Shown in pieces: positions 12,001 through 19,202 of a stretch of DNA of 21,500 nucleotides. A program made the position numbers and the translations under genes. The DNA is taken from NCBI RefSeq assembly GCF_964340395.1, contig NC_135549.1:32510832-32532331 (forward strand). Reading direction: 5' to 3'. Positions within the stretch are counted from its first letter, which is position 1. The number at the start of each line of letters is the position of its first letter. The stretch is from Glandiceps talaboti. Its lineage: Eukaryota > Hemichordata > Enteropneusta > Spengelidae. A model generated the notes under the pieces. The model saw only the letters and a list, made by a program, of their open reading frames with translations, ran no database searches and had not been told where the DNA came from.

Positions 12001-15000
12001 TGGTATCTTTACTAACTTTATCTAGTTCTTACCTAGATGGTATCTTTACTAACTTTATCTAGTTCTTACCTAGATGGTATCTTTACTAACTTTATCTAGT
12101 TCTTACCTAGATGGTATCTTTACTAACTTTATATAGTTCTTACCTAGATGGTATCTTTACTAACTTTATATAGTTCTTACCTAGATGGTATCTTTACTAA
12201 CTTTATCTAGTTCTTACCTAGATGGTATCTTTACTAACTTTATATAATTCTTACCTAGATGGTATCTTTACTAACTTTATATAATTCTTACCTAGATGGT
12301 ATCTTTACTAACTTTATATAGTTCTTACCTAGATGGTATCTTTACTAACTTTATCTAGTTCTTACCTAGATGGTATCTTTACTAACTTTATATAGTTCTT
12401 ACCTAGATGGTATCTTTACTAACTTTATATAGTTCTTACCTAGATGGTATCTTTACTAACTTTATCTAGTTCTTACCTAGATGGTATCTTTACTAAATTT
12501 ATCTAGTTCTTACCTAGATGGTATCTTTACTAACTTTATCTAGTTCTTACCTAGATGGTATCTTTACTAACTTTATCTAGTTCTTACCTAGATGGTATCT
12601 TTACTAACTTTATATAGTTCTTACCTAGATGGTATCTTTACTAACTTTATATAGTTCTTACCTAGATGGTATCTTTACTAACTTTATCTAGTTCTTACCT
12701 AGATGGTATCTTTACTAACTTTATCTAGTTCTTACCTAGATGGTATCTTTACTGACTTTATATAATTCTTACCTAGATGGTATCTTTACTGACTTTATAT
12801 AATTCTTACCTAGATGGTATCTTTACTAACTTTATCTAGTTCTTACCTAGATGGTATCTTTACTAACTTTATCTAGTTCTTACCTAGATGGTATCTTTAC
12901 TAACTTTATCTAGTTCTTACCTAGATGGTATCTTTACTAACTTTATCTAGTTCTTACCTAGATGGTATCTTTACTAACTTTATCTAGTTCTTACCTAGAT
13001 GGTATCTTTACTAAATTTATCTAGTTCTTACCTAGATGGTATCTTTACTAACTTTATCTAGTTCTTACCTAGATGGTATCTTTACTAACTTTATATAGTT
13101 CTTACCTAGATGGTATCTTTACTAACTTTATATAGTTCTTACCTAGATGGTATCTTTACTAACTTTATATAGTTCTTACCTAGATGGTATCTTTACTAAC
13201 TTTATCTAGTTCTTACCTAGATGGTATCTTTACTAACTTTATCTAGTTCTTACCTAGATGGTATCTTTACTAACTTTATATAATTCTTACCTAGATGGTA
13301 TCTTTACTAACTTTATATAATTCTTACCTAGATGGTATCTTTACTAACTTTATATAGTTCTTACCTAGATGGTATCTTTACTAACTTTATCTAGTTCTTA
13401 CCTAGATGGTATCTTTACTAACTTTATCTAGTTCTTACCTAGATGGTATCTTTACTAACTTTATCTAGTTCTTACCTAGATGGTATCTTTACTAACTTTA
13501 TCTAGTTCTTATCTAAATCATATGGTACGGTATCTTTACTAACTTTATCTAGTTCTTATCTAAATCATATGGTACGGTATCTTTACTAACTTTATCTAGT
13601 TCTTACCTAGATGGTATCTTTACTAACTTTATCTAGTTCTTACCTAGATGGTATCTTTACTAACTTTATATAGTTCTTATCTAAATCATATGGTATCTTT
13701 ACTAACTTTATATAGTTCTTACCTAGATGGTATCTTTACTAACTTTATCTAGTTCTTACCTAGATGGTATCTTTACTAACTTTATATAGTTCTTATCTAA
13801 ATCATATGGTATCTTTACTAACTTTATATAATTCTTACCTACATGGTATCTTTACTAACTTTATATAATTCTTACCTAAATGGTATCTTTACTAACTTTA
13901 TATAATTCTTACCTACATGGTATCTTTACTGACTTTATCTAGTTCTTACCTAGATGGTATCTTTACTAACTTTATCTAGTTCTTACCTAGATGGTATCTT
14001 TACTAACTTTATCTAGTTCTTACCTAGATGGTATCTTTACTAACTTTATATAATTCTTACCTAAATGGTATCTTTACTAACTTTATATAGTTCTTACCTA
14101 GATGGTATCTTTACTAACTTTATATAGTTCTTACCTAGATGGTATCTTTACTAACTTTATATAATTCTTACCTAAATGGTATCTTTACTAACTTTATATA
14201 ATTCTTACCTAGATGGTATCTTTACTAACTTTATATAGTTCTTACCTAGATGGTATCTTTACTAACTTTATATAATTCTTCCCTACATGGTATCTTTACT
14301 AAATTTATATAATTCTTACCTAAATGGCATCTTTACTAACTTTATATAGTTCTTACCTAGATGGTATCTTTACTAACTTTATATAATTCTTACCTAAATG
14401 GTATCTTTACTAACTTTATATAATTCTTACCTAAATGGTAGCCATTGTCTGATGAAAACACTATATATGTATTATCTAGCAGCTTCTTGTCCTGTAATGT
14501 GTTCACAACACCTTCAACAAGGTCATCAACAGACAACAGGGTGCGCCATCTATACATGTAGTTCAAGAAAAGAGATTAAATATCTATTATACATGTATGA
14601 CAAGTGTCTCCTCCATTGATCTTCCTTAATCTATAACAGGAGTCTGTCACAGACAGTGTCATATACCAGGCCTAGAGTAGATTGTTGCAGTCTGTTATAG
14701 ACAGTGTTGTATACCAGGCCTAGAGTATATTGTTGCAGTCTGTCACAGACAGTGTCGTATACCAGGCCTAGAGTAGATTGTTGCAGTCTGTTATAGACAG
14801 TGTTGTATACCAGGCCTAGAGTATATTGTTGCAGTCTGTCACAGACAGTGTCGTATACCAGGCCTAGAGTAGATTGTTGTAGTCTGTTATAGACAGTGTT
14901 GGATACCAGGCCTAGAGTAGATTGTTGTAGTCTGTTATAGACAGTGTTGTATACCAGGCCTAGAGTAGACTGTTGTAGTCTGTCACAGACAGTGTTGGAT

Positions 15001-18000
15001 ACCAGGCCTAGAGTATATTGTTGTACTCTGTTATAGACAGTGTTGTATACCAGGCCTAGAGTAGATTGTTGTAGTCTGTTATAGACAGTGTTGTATATCA
15101 GGCCTAGAGTAGATTGCTGCAGTCTGTTATAGACAGTGTTGTATACCAGGCCTAGAGTAGATTGTTGTAGTCTGTTATAGACAGTGTTGTATATCAGGCC
15201 TAGAGTAGATTGTTGTAGTCTGTTATAGACAGTGTCGGATACCAGGCCTAGAGTAGACTGTTGTAGTCTGTTATAGACAGTGTTGGATACCAGGCCTAGA
15301 GTAGATTGTTGTAGTCTGTTATAGACAGTGTTGTATACCAGGCCTAGAGTAGATTGTTGTACTCTGTTATAGACAGTGTTGTATATCAGGCCTAGAGTAG
15401 ATTGTTGTAGTCTGTTATAGACAGTGTTGGATACCAGGCCTAGAGTAGATTGTTGTACTCTGTTATAGACAGTGTTGTATATCAGGCCTAGAGTAGATTG
15501 CTGCAGTCTGTTATAGACAGTGTTGTATACCAGGCCTAGAGTAGACTGTTGTAGTCTGTTATAGACAGTGTTGTATATCAGGCCTAGAGTAGATTGTTGT
15601 ACTCTGTTATAGACAGTGTTGTATACCAGGCCTAGAGTAGATTGTTGTAGTCTGTTATAGACAGTGTTGTATATCAGGCCTAGAGTAGATTGTTGTAGTC
15701 TGTTATAGACAGTGTTGTATACCAGGCCTAGAGTAGATTGTTGTAGTCTGTTATAGACAGTGTTGTATACCAGGCCTAGAGTAGATTGTTGTAGTCTGTT
15801 ATAGACAGTGTTGTATATCAGGCCTAGAGTAGATTGTTGTAGTCTGTTATAGACAGTGTTGTATATCAGGCCTACCTGGGTCATCATTTGTCATATCTGT
15901 TTTGTAGCTGCAACTTTGTGAACTGCATTTGACTTGACAGTCGCACAATAAGATACATGGAAAATGATAATAGAGGATTGTCTATTCTCATGATTCACAT
16001 ATTATTAGCCAGTAGTAGCAATCCAAAATAAGAGAGAAGGAAAGACTACAAAAATTTGGATATCAAACTCTAAATCTGCATGACTGTACAGTTACTCATT
16101 TTGTTAAGTTCAGTTTCTGTATATTCAAGTTCAGACATGTTGGATTCCAAACCAAGGTCACTACTGCATGCCATTGCTTGACAAGGTCAAGTTTAAGGTC
16201 AGGAGGGTATGACATCATGAATTTGCAGAATGAACACTATTGAAAAAATTAACTATGGTGAAACAATACTACTGTCAACAAATACAAAAAAAGACATCGA
16301 TACCTTTTCCTGAAAATGTCATCAGTGTTCTGAATAGATATATTCAACATTGGAGTTTTCATACTTCGAACTAACCAGTGTTTATCCTGAAAAGTGAGAA
16401 TATTATGTCATTAAATTGTATGTATTAATATTTTTAGTTACCTCTATATACAGTCTATTACTATTACTATTACTATTATTATTATTTTATTTCTTGGACG
16501 AAAACACGCTAGACGTGCGTCTCAGCGTGTTGTACAGACAAAAGTATAAAATTGCAAAAAAGTAAAGAAAATACCAGCACCCATAGAGGGACTAAGGATT
16601 AAGTATAAAACTGTCAAACTAAAATAATTCACATTGTATAAAAACCAACAAGTTAAAATCCATCACTTCCAACCAGCCAGTCAATTTAAATTATGTAAAA
16701 TGTTGTCTAAAAAGATGCATCTTTAAACTACGTTTAAAAGTGTCAACAGTCTTTACATTTCTTATTTCAGATGGATTGAGTACAGGAGTAATGGGGTTGA
16801 ATTGACATGTACAAAGGACAAGTCTACTACAAGTCATTGAGTACAGGAGTACTGTGGTTGAATTGATGTGTACAAAGGACAATTCTACTACAAGTCATTG
16901 AGTACAGGAGTACTGTGGTTGAATTGATGTGTACAAAGGACAAGTCTACTACAAGTCATTGAGTACAGGAGTACTGTGGTTGAATTGATGTGTACAAAGG
17001 ACAAGTCTACTACAAGTCATTGAGTACAGGAGTAATGGGGTTGAATTGACATGTACAAAGGACAAGTCTACTACAAGTTATTGAGTACAGGAGTACTGTG
17101 GTTGAATTGACGTGTACAAAGGACAAGTCTACTACAAGTCATTGAGTACAGGAGTAATGTGGTTGAATTGATGTGTACAAAGGACAAGTCTACTACAAGT
17201 TATTGAGTACAGGAGTACTGTGGTTGAATTGATGTGTACAAAGGACAATTCTACTACAAGTCATTGAGTACAGGAGTACTGTGGTTGAATTGATGTGTAC
17301 AAAGGACAAGTCTACTACAAGTCATTGAGTACTGGAGTACTGTGGTTGAATTGACGTGTACAAAGGACAAGTCTACTACAAGTCATTGAGTACAGGAGTA
17401 ATGGGGTTGAATTGACGTGTACAAAGGACAAGTCTACTACAAGTCATTGAGTACAGGAGTACTGTGGTTGAATTGATGTGTACAAAGGACAATTCTACTA
17501 CAAGTCATTGAGTACAGGAGTACTGTGGTTGAATTGATGTGTACAAAGGACAATTCTACTACAAGTCATTGAGTACAGGAGTAATGTGGTTGAATTGATG
17601 TGTACAAAGGGCAAGTCTACTACAAGTCATTGAGTACAGGAGTACTGTGGTTGAATTGATGTGTACAAAGGACAAGTCTACTACAAGTCATTGAGTACAG
17701 GAGTACTGTGGTTGAATTGATGTGTACAAAGGACAAGTCTACGACAAGTCATTGAGTACAGGAGTAATGGGGTTGAATTGACATGTACAAAGGACAAGTC
17801 TACTACAAGTCATTGAGTACAGGAGTACTGTGGTTGAATTGATGTGTACAAAGGACAAGTCTACTACAAGTCATTGAGTACTGGAGTACTGTGGTTGAAT
17901 TGACGTGTACAAAGGACAAGTCTACTACAAGTCATTGAGTACAGGAGTAATGGGGTTGAATTGACGTGTACAAAGGACAAGTCTACTACAAGTCATTGAG

Positions 18001-19111
18001 TACAGGAGTACTGTGGTTGAATTGATGTGTACAAAGGACAATTCTACTACAAGTCATTGAGTACAGGAGTACTGTGGTTGAATTGATGTGTACAAAGGAC
18101 AATTCTACTACAAGTCATTGAGTACAGGAGTAATGTGGTTGAATTGATGTGTACAAAGGGCAAGTCTACTACAAGTCATTGAGTACAGGAGTACTGTGGT
18201 TGAATTGATGTGTACAAAGGACAAGTCTACTACAAGTCATTGAGTACAGGAGTACTGTGGTTGAATTGATGTGTACAAAGGACAATTCTACTACAAGTCA
18301 TTGAGTACAGGAGTAATGTGGTTGAATTGATGTGTACAAAGGGCAAGTCTACTACAAGTCATTGAGTACAGGAGTACTGTGGTTGAATTGATGTGTACAA
18401 AGGACAAGTCTACTACAAGTCATTGAGTACAGGAGTACTGTGGTTGAATTGATGTGTACAAAGGACAAGTCTACTACAAGTCATTGAGTACAGGAGTACT
18501 GTGGTTGAATTGATGTGTACAAAGGACAAGTCTACGACAAGTCATTGAGTACAGGAGTAATGGGGTTGAATTGACATGTACAAAGGACAAGTCTACTACA
18601 AGTCATTGAGTACAGGAGTACTGTGGTTGAATTGATGTGTACAAAGGACAAGTCTACTACAAGTTATTGAGTACAGGAGTACTGTGGTTGAATTGATTGT
18701 GTACAAAGGACAAGTCTACTATAGTACTGTAAGAGAGACCACAGTCACTGTGACACTACGATGTTCACATGCTCAGAACGACAAAATAGTTGATTGAAAC
18801 GAAACCAGCCATTTTCCTATATAACACATTTTCTAGTCAATAGACATCATATATCACATATTTTCTAGTGAATAGACAGGCTATACAACAGTTTCCAGCA
18901 GGTAGATATACTATGTGCATGTACATCAAAGGTTTCTACTTACACTGCCATGTGTGTTGAAGCTTGGAGTTCTTGGAGCTTTCTTGTTGGTAAAGTCCTT
19001 GACATACTGTGGTGCAGAGTCAAACGGTGAATGACACGCTGGGGTTGATATCATCATAAAAAATGGATTTTTCTCATTCTGATAACTAAGAAAATCTTGT
19101 GCATGTCTTGC
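2138..19111 (-). CDS. GNS: N-acetylglucosamine-6-sulfatase (GNS-like), 3' part, seven exons
   Basis: Seven exons join in phase to 335 codons and a TGA: 19111-18944, 16386-16304, 14549-14431, 10064-9862, 4651-4535, 4159-4046, 2341-2138. All six introns are GT-AG. The product aligns along its length with the C-terminal ~60% of animal GNS, a lysosomal enzyme that removes the 6-sulfate from N-acetylglucosamine-6-sulfate in heparan and keratan sulfate. Seen here (numbered from the first residue in the window): a P-x-H-S-P motif with His27, the S-D-N-G metal-binding motif at 117-120, and Lys132 in DKRQLYEFD, matching the sulfatase lysine that contacts the sulfate. Sequons N71-I-S and N244-N-S match glycosylation positions of vertebrate GNS. 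The C-terminal cysteine-rich part (DCVCQD, CEGASCR) separates GNS from arylsulfatases. The formylglycine C-x-P-S-R motif and signal peptide lie outside the window. A GNS paralogue is possible. Confidence 0.93.
2448..3012. repeat. 35-bp minisatellite, ~16 copies (intron F/G)
   Basis: Units are 35 bp, with cores gatgtgagttctataacc and ttagttcaaacacagtt (for example 2521 to 2556). Variants carry ctagaactttatttc. The array lies within the last intron of the gene, ending about 100 bp from the acceptor of the terminal exon. Confidence 0.95.
3090..3960. repeat. ~310-bp unit repeated three times (dispersed family 2)
   Basis: Three diverged tandem copies lie at about 3090-3360, 3361-3670 and 3671-3960. 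Shared blocks are tagacacttgaat, ctatgtattgcagttttt, tttttaactacaaatatgg and gaaattgg. Each boundary carries AAGGTCA repeats, most clearly at 3651-3670. A further copy is at 8.28-8.88 kb, so this is a dispersed family that here forms a short tandem. No coding capacity was seen. Confidence 0.75.
3905..3936. repeat. (CA)16 microsatellite
   Basis: A pure CA run at the end of the third family-2 copy, followed by GACTGACAGACAC. Confidence 0.97.
4046..4159 (-). CDS. GNS: GNS exon F (cysteine-rich segment)
   Basis: 114 nt, 38 codons, phase 0 at both ends. The acceptor is ctttgccag|GACTGT and the donor AAAGAG|gtcagt. The peptide [19 protein letters not shown] then ...[11 protein letters not shown] matches DCVCEDAYNNTYAC...LQYCEFDDQE of GNS, with the NNS sequon at N244. 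Its acceptor and first ~20 bases are repeated five more times upstream in the intron. It shows up only by homology, having no useful open frame of its own. Confidence 0.92.
4141..4365 (-). repeat. GNS: 37-bp repeat spanning the exon F 3' splice site
   Basis: On the gene strand each unit reads ctgtctgtttactttgtcag followed by GACTGTGATTCACTAGA, i.e. the end of the intron and the start of exon F. The AG dinucleotides (plus-strand CT) are at 4160, 4206, 4243, 4280, 4317 and 4342, so the spacing is mostly 37 bp. Only the copy at 4160 opens onto the conserved GNS frame. Because 37 is not a multiple of 3, use of an upstream copy would shift the frame. Confidence 0.88.
4535..4651 (-). CDS. GNS: GNS exon E
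   Basis: 117 nt, 39 codons, phase 0 at both ends. The acceptor is tttacag|CATCC and the donor GAAGCT|gtaagt. The peptide [20 protein letters not shown] then continues [12 protein letters not shown]..., matching the TWRSDVLVEYQGEG region of GNS. It is separated from exon F by the shortest intron of the window (375 nt). Confidence 0.92.
4660..5460. other. intron D/E, no recognised feature
   Basis: About 800 bp of unique AT-rich intron between exon E and the dispersed family-1 copy. Nothing coding and no array was found on either strand. Confidence 0.6.
5463..6035. repeat. ~114-bp tandem repeat, five copies
   Basis: The block gctgttgctatggg recurs at 5561, 5675, 5790 and 5902, and as gttgttgctaaggg at 6018, a spacing of 112-116 bp. 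Each copy also has a tgttatctttgcaatatac block and a gaatgtttattcacttg block. Open frames here are short and unrelated between copies. Confidence 0.9.
6184..7229. repeat. 66-bp minisatellite, ~16 copies
   Basis: Units start with ATGTTTAAATATTTCTTC (for example 6781 and 6847, 66 bp apart); some copies lack one A (65 bp). 66 is 22 codons, so plus-strand frames stay open as repeats of an ~22-residue peptide ([13 protein letters not shown]...). This is a by-product of unit length: 65-bp copies break the frame, and there is no sign of codon-level constraint. Confidence 0.95.
7463..7654. repeat. compound (CA)n microsatellite, 192 bp
   Basis: A long CA run interrupted by GCAC at ~7541 and several AGAC interruptions at ~7550-7601. 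Its His/Thr and Cys/Val frames are not genes. Confidence 0.97.
7740..8280. other. intron D/E, unique stretch
   Basis: No gene, array or known repeat was seen. A 7-bp perfect hairpin (CACTCTC, six-base loop, GAGAGTG) at 7765-7784 follows the end of the family-1 copy. Confidence 0.5.
8283..8880. repeat. dispersed repeat family 2, interrupted copy
   Basis: It shares blocks with the third unit at 3671-3960: aagatagctcatatttgata (compare aagatagctcacatctaata), the ctatgtatt block, acaaatgtgg, a gccattctgcca block, and acctttatgccaggtttg (compare cacctttgtgtcatgtttg). AGGTCA half-sites lie at its start and middle. A 156-bp insertion splits it at 8584. Confidence 0.7.
8584..8739. mobile_element. 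156-bp structured insertion with 14-bp target-site duplication
   Basis: The direct repeats acaacaaatgtggt at 8570-8583 and 8740-8753 flank a segment absent from the related copy near 3770. The insert is more GC-rich than its surroundings and full of inverted repeats: ttcttccgatac (8608-8619) with gtatcggaagaa (8706-8717), ggatgttc (8603-8610) with gaacatcc (8656-8663), aagttc (8664-8669) with gaactt (8688-8693), and GGGCAAAGCCC (8670-8680). No coding capacity, no poly(A) and no clear pol III boxes. It could be a SINE-like or foldback element; the class is not established. Confidence 0.7.
8881..9090. repeat. dispersed repeat family 1, truncated 3' end
   Basis: It carries only the end of family 1: attggtctggcagttttt, ttaagttgtttaca, a (CA)26 run at 8988-9039, and cagcactactgaaccaca up to TTGTGCTAAAAAAAACA near 9090. 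Confidence 0.75.
8988..9039. repeat. (CA)26 microsatellite
   Basis: A pure AC/CA run within the truncated family-1 copy. Confidence 0.97.
9126..9149. repeat. (ATGCCC)4 microsatellite
   Basis: Four perfect hexamer copies. Confidence 0.97.
9511..9622. repeat. 42-bp tandem repeat, ~2.7 copies
   Basis: Units start with CCATGATTGATA at 9511, 9553 and 9595 and share the cataggtatatcgatagga block. It lies in intron D/E, about 240 bp downstream of the exon D donor. Confidence 0.92.
9862..10064 (-). CDS. GNS: GNS exon D
   Basis: 203 nt: two bases completing Gly124, then 67 codons, phase 0 at the end. The acceptor is ttgctag|GCCAG and the donor TTATTG|gtaagt. It contains [20 protein letters not shown] and [13 protein letters not shown], close to [20 protein letters not shown] and NIDLGPTILDIAG of GNS. 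Lys132 aligns with the sulfatase lysine of the G-K-x-x-x-Y-E block (K302 in arylsulfatase A). Confidence 0.95.
10070..10790. other. intron C/D, unique stretch
   Basis: About 720 bp between the 37-bp array and exon D. No recognisable gene or repeat; open frames on the minus strand lack homology and splice context. Confidence 0.55.
10796..14440 (-). repeat. GNS: 37-bp minisatellite, ~98 copies, spanning the exon C 5' splice site
   Basis: On the gene strand a unit reads TACCATCTAG|gtaagaa, then ctagataaagttagtaaaga. The first unit is the real exon C end (TACCATTTAG at 14431-14440) plus the following 27 intronic bases. Every complete unit therefore carries a 5' splice site copy with near-consensus TAG|gtaaga. 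Exon-like TTTAG variants cluster near the exon (13.87-14.43 kb); the distant units are mostly CTAG. A few units near 13.51-13.58, 13.68 and 13.80 kb carry an inserted taaatcatatgg segment. The array fills most of the 4.37-kb intron. Confidence 0.95.
14431..14549 (-). CDS. GNS: GNS exon C with SDNG metal-binding motif
   Basis: 119 nt: one base completing Arg84, 39 codons, then one base of Gly124. The acceptor is gtatag|ATGGCG and the donor CATTTAG|gtaagaa. The peptide begins [15 protein letters not shown] and ends FSSDNGYHL(G), matching [16 protein letters not shown]...TSDNGYHTG of GNS. Asp118-Asn119 are the sulfatase Ca2+ ligands. The last ~10 bases of this exon and its 5' splice site are the first unit of the 37-bp array at 10.8-14.4 kb. 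Confidence 0.94.
14641..15873. repeat. 48-bp minisatellite, ~26 copies (intron B/C)
   Basis: Units are 48 bp (14881 to 14929), with cores agtctgttatagacagtg and accaggcctagagtagatt. CTGTnnnnnACAG-type self-complementarity gives a small hairpin in each unit. Since 48 is 16 codons and there is no stop on the minus strand, a 418-codon frame (14631-15887) of 16-residue repeats ([16 protein letters not shown]) results. It sits between exons B and C and is most simply intronic. Confidence 0.95.
15880..16300. other. intron B/C, unique stretch
   Basis: Between the exon B donor and the 48-bp array. Two AAGGTCA-like motifs lie around 16154-16200. No coding match. Confidence 0.5.
16304..16386 (-). CDS. 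GNS: GNS exon B
   Basis: 83 nt: 27 codons plus two bases of a split Arg codon (AG|A). The acceptor is ttttcag|GATAAA; the donor AAAAG|gtatcg is weaker than consensus beyond GTA. The peptide [13 protein letters not shown] followed by [14 protein letters not shown] matches the KHWLIRQAKTPM...FRKR part of GNS. It is too short and ATG-poor to stand out as an open frame; found by homology and confirmed by phase with its neighbours. Confidence 0.93.
16457..16790 (-). mobile_element. 3' end of a CR1/L2-like LINE, 5'-truncated
   Basis: On the minus strand the frame ending at 16691 (TAA) reads [20 protein letters not shown] then LFRQHFT. This is the typical IRN...[14 protein letters not shown]-terminus of the reverse transcriptase protein in CR1/L2-type non-LTR elements. 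About 160 nt downstream is a perfect hairpin (16504-16530: stem acacgct/agcgtgt with inner agacg/cgtct), then AATAAA-rich sequence and a short TAGTAA/TAA repeat tail at ~16457-16485, as expected for such LINE 3' ends. The 5' side runs into the 61-bp array at ~16775, so only the last ~30 codons remain. Confidence 0.78.
16775..18721. repeat. 61-bp minisatellite, ~32 copies (intron A/B)
   Basis: Units are 61 bp (16832 to 16893), with cores attgagtacaggagta, gtggttgaattga and gtgtacaaaggacaa. Diagnostic variants recur in blocks: ACTGG at 17331 and 17880 (549 bp, nine units), and ACGAC at 17741 and 18534 (793 bp, thirteen units), showing higher-order duplication. One unit near 18700 has an extra T. 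It starts where the LINE fragment is truncated. Confidence 0.96.
18725..18940. other. intron A/B, unique stretch
   Basis: About 215 bp between the 61-bp array and the exon A donor. No feature beyond two loose copies of a gaatagaca/tatcacatattttctagt block. Confidence 0.5.
18944..19111 (-). CDS. GNS: GNS exon A (first exon in the window)
   Basis: 56 codons, phase 0 at both ends. The acceptor is ttttag|GCAAGA and the donor AGT|gtaagt. The peptide runs from ARHAQDFL to FNTHGS and includes [15 protein letters not shown], which corresponds to the FFMMIATPAPHSPW block of vertebrate GNS. His27 of this block is the conserved active-site-region histidine. The block carries Cys in place of the second Pro and Phe in place of Trp. 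The preceding exon is not in the window. Confidence 0.93.
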
Positions 19112-19202
19112 CTAAAATATAACACAAACAATATATATATTGATACTGATGAAAAAGGCTTTAAAACTGTTTGAGTACCTTAACTGGAATCTATGTTTGC
19201 AT

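Noticed and set aside
10796-14440. CRISPR-like array (37-bp repeats)
   Set aside because: Units are contiguous without unique spacers and lie in an animal intron: a minisatellite.
14398-14619. Plus-strand 73-codon frame
   Set aside because: Shadow of exon C and its flanks on the other strand.
15880-15905. Possible exon ending ATGACAAATGATGACCCAG|gtaggc, which resembles the MTN of GNS
   Set aside because: The real corresponding segment is exon B (16304-16386), which joins exon C in phase; this piece would duplicate the position and end in the wrong phase.
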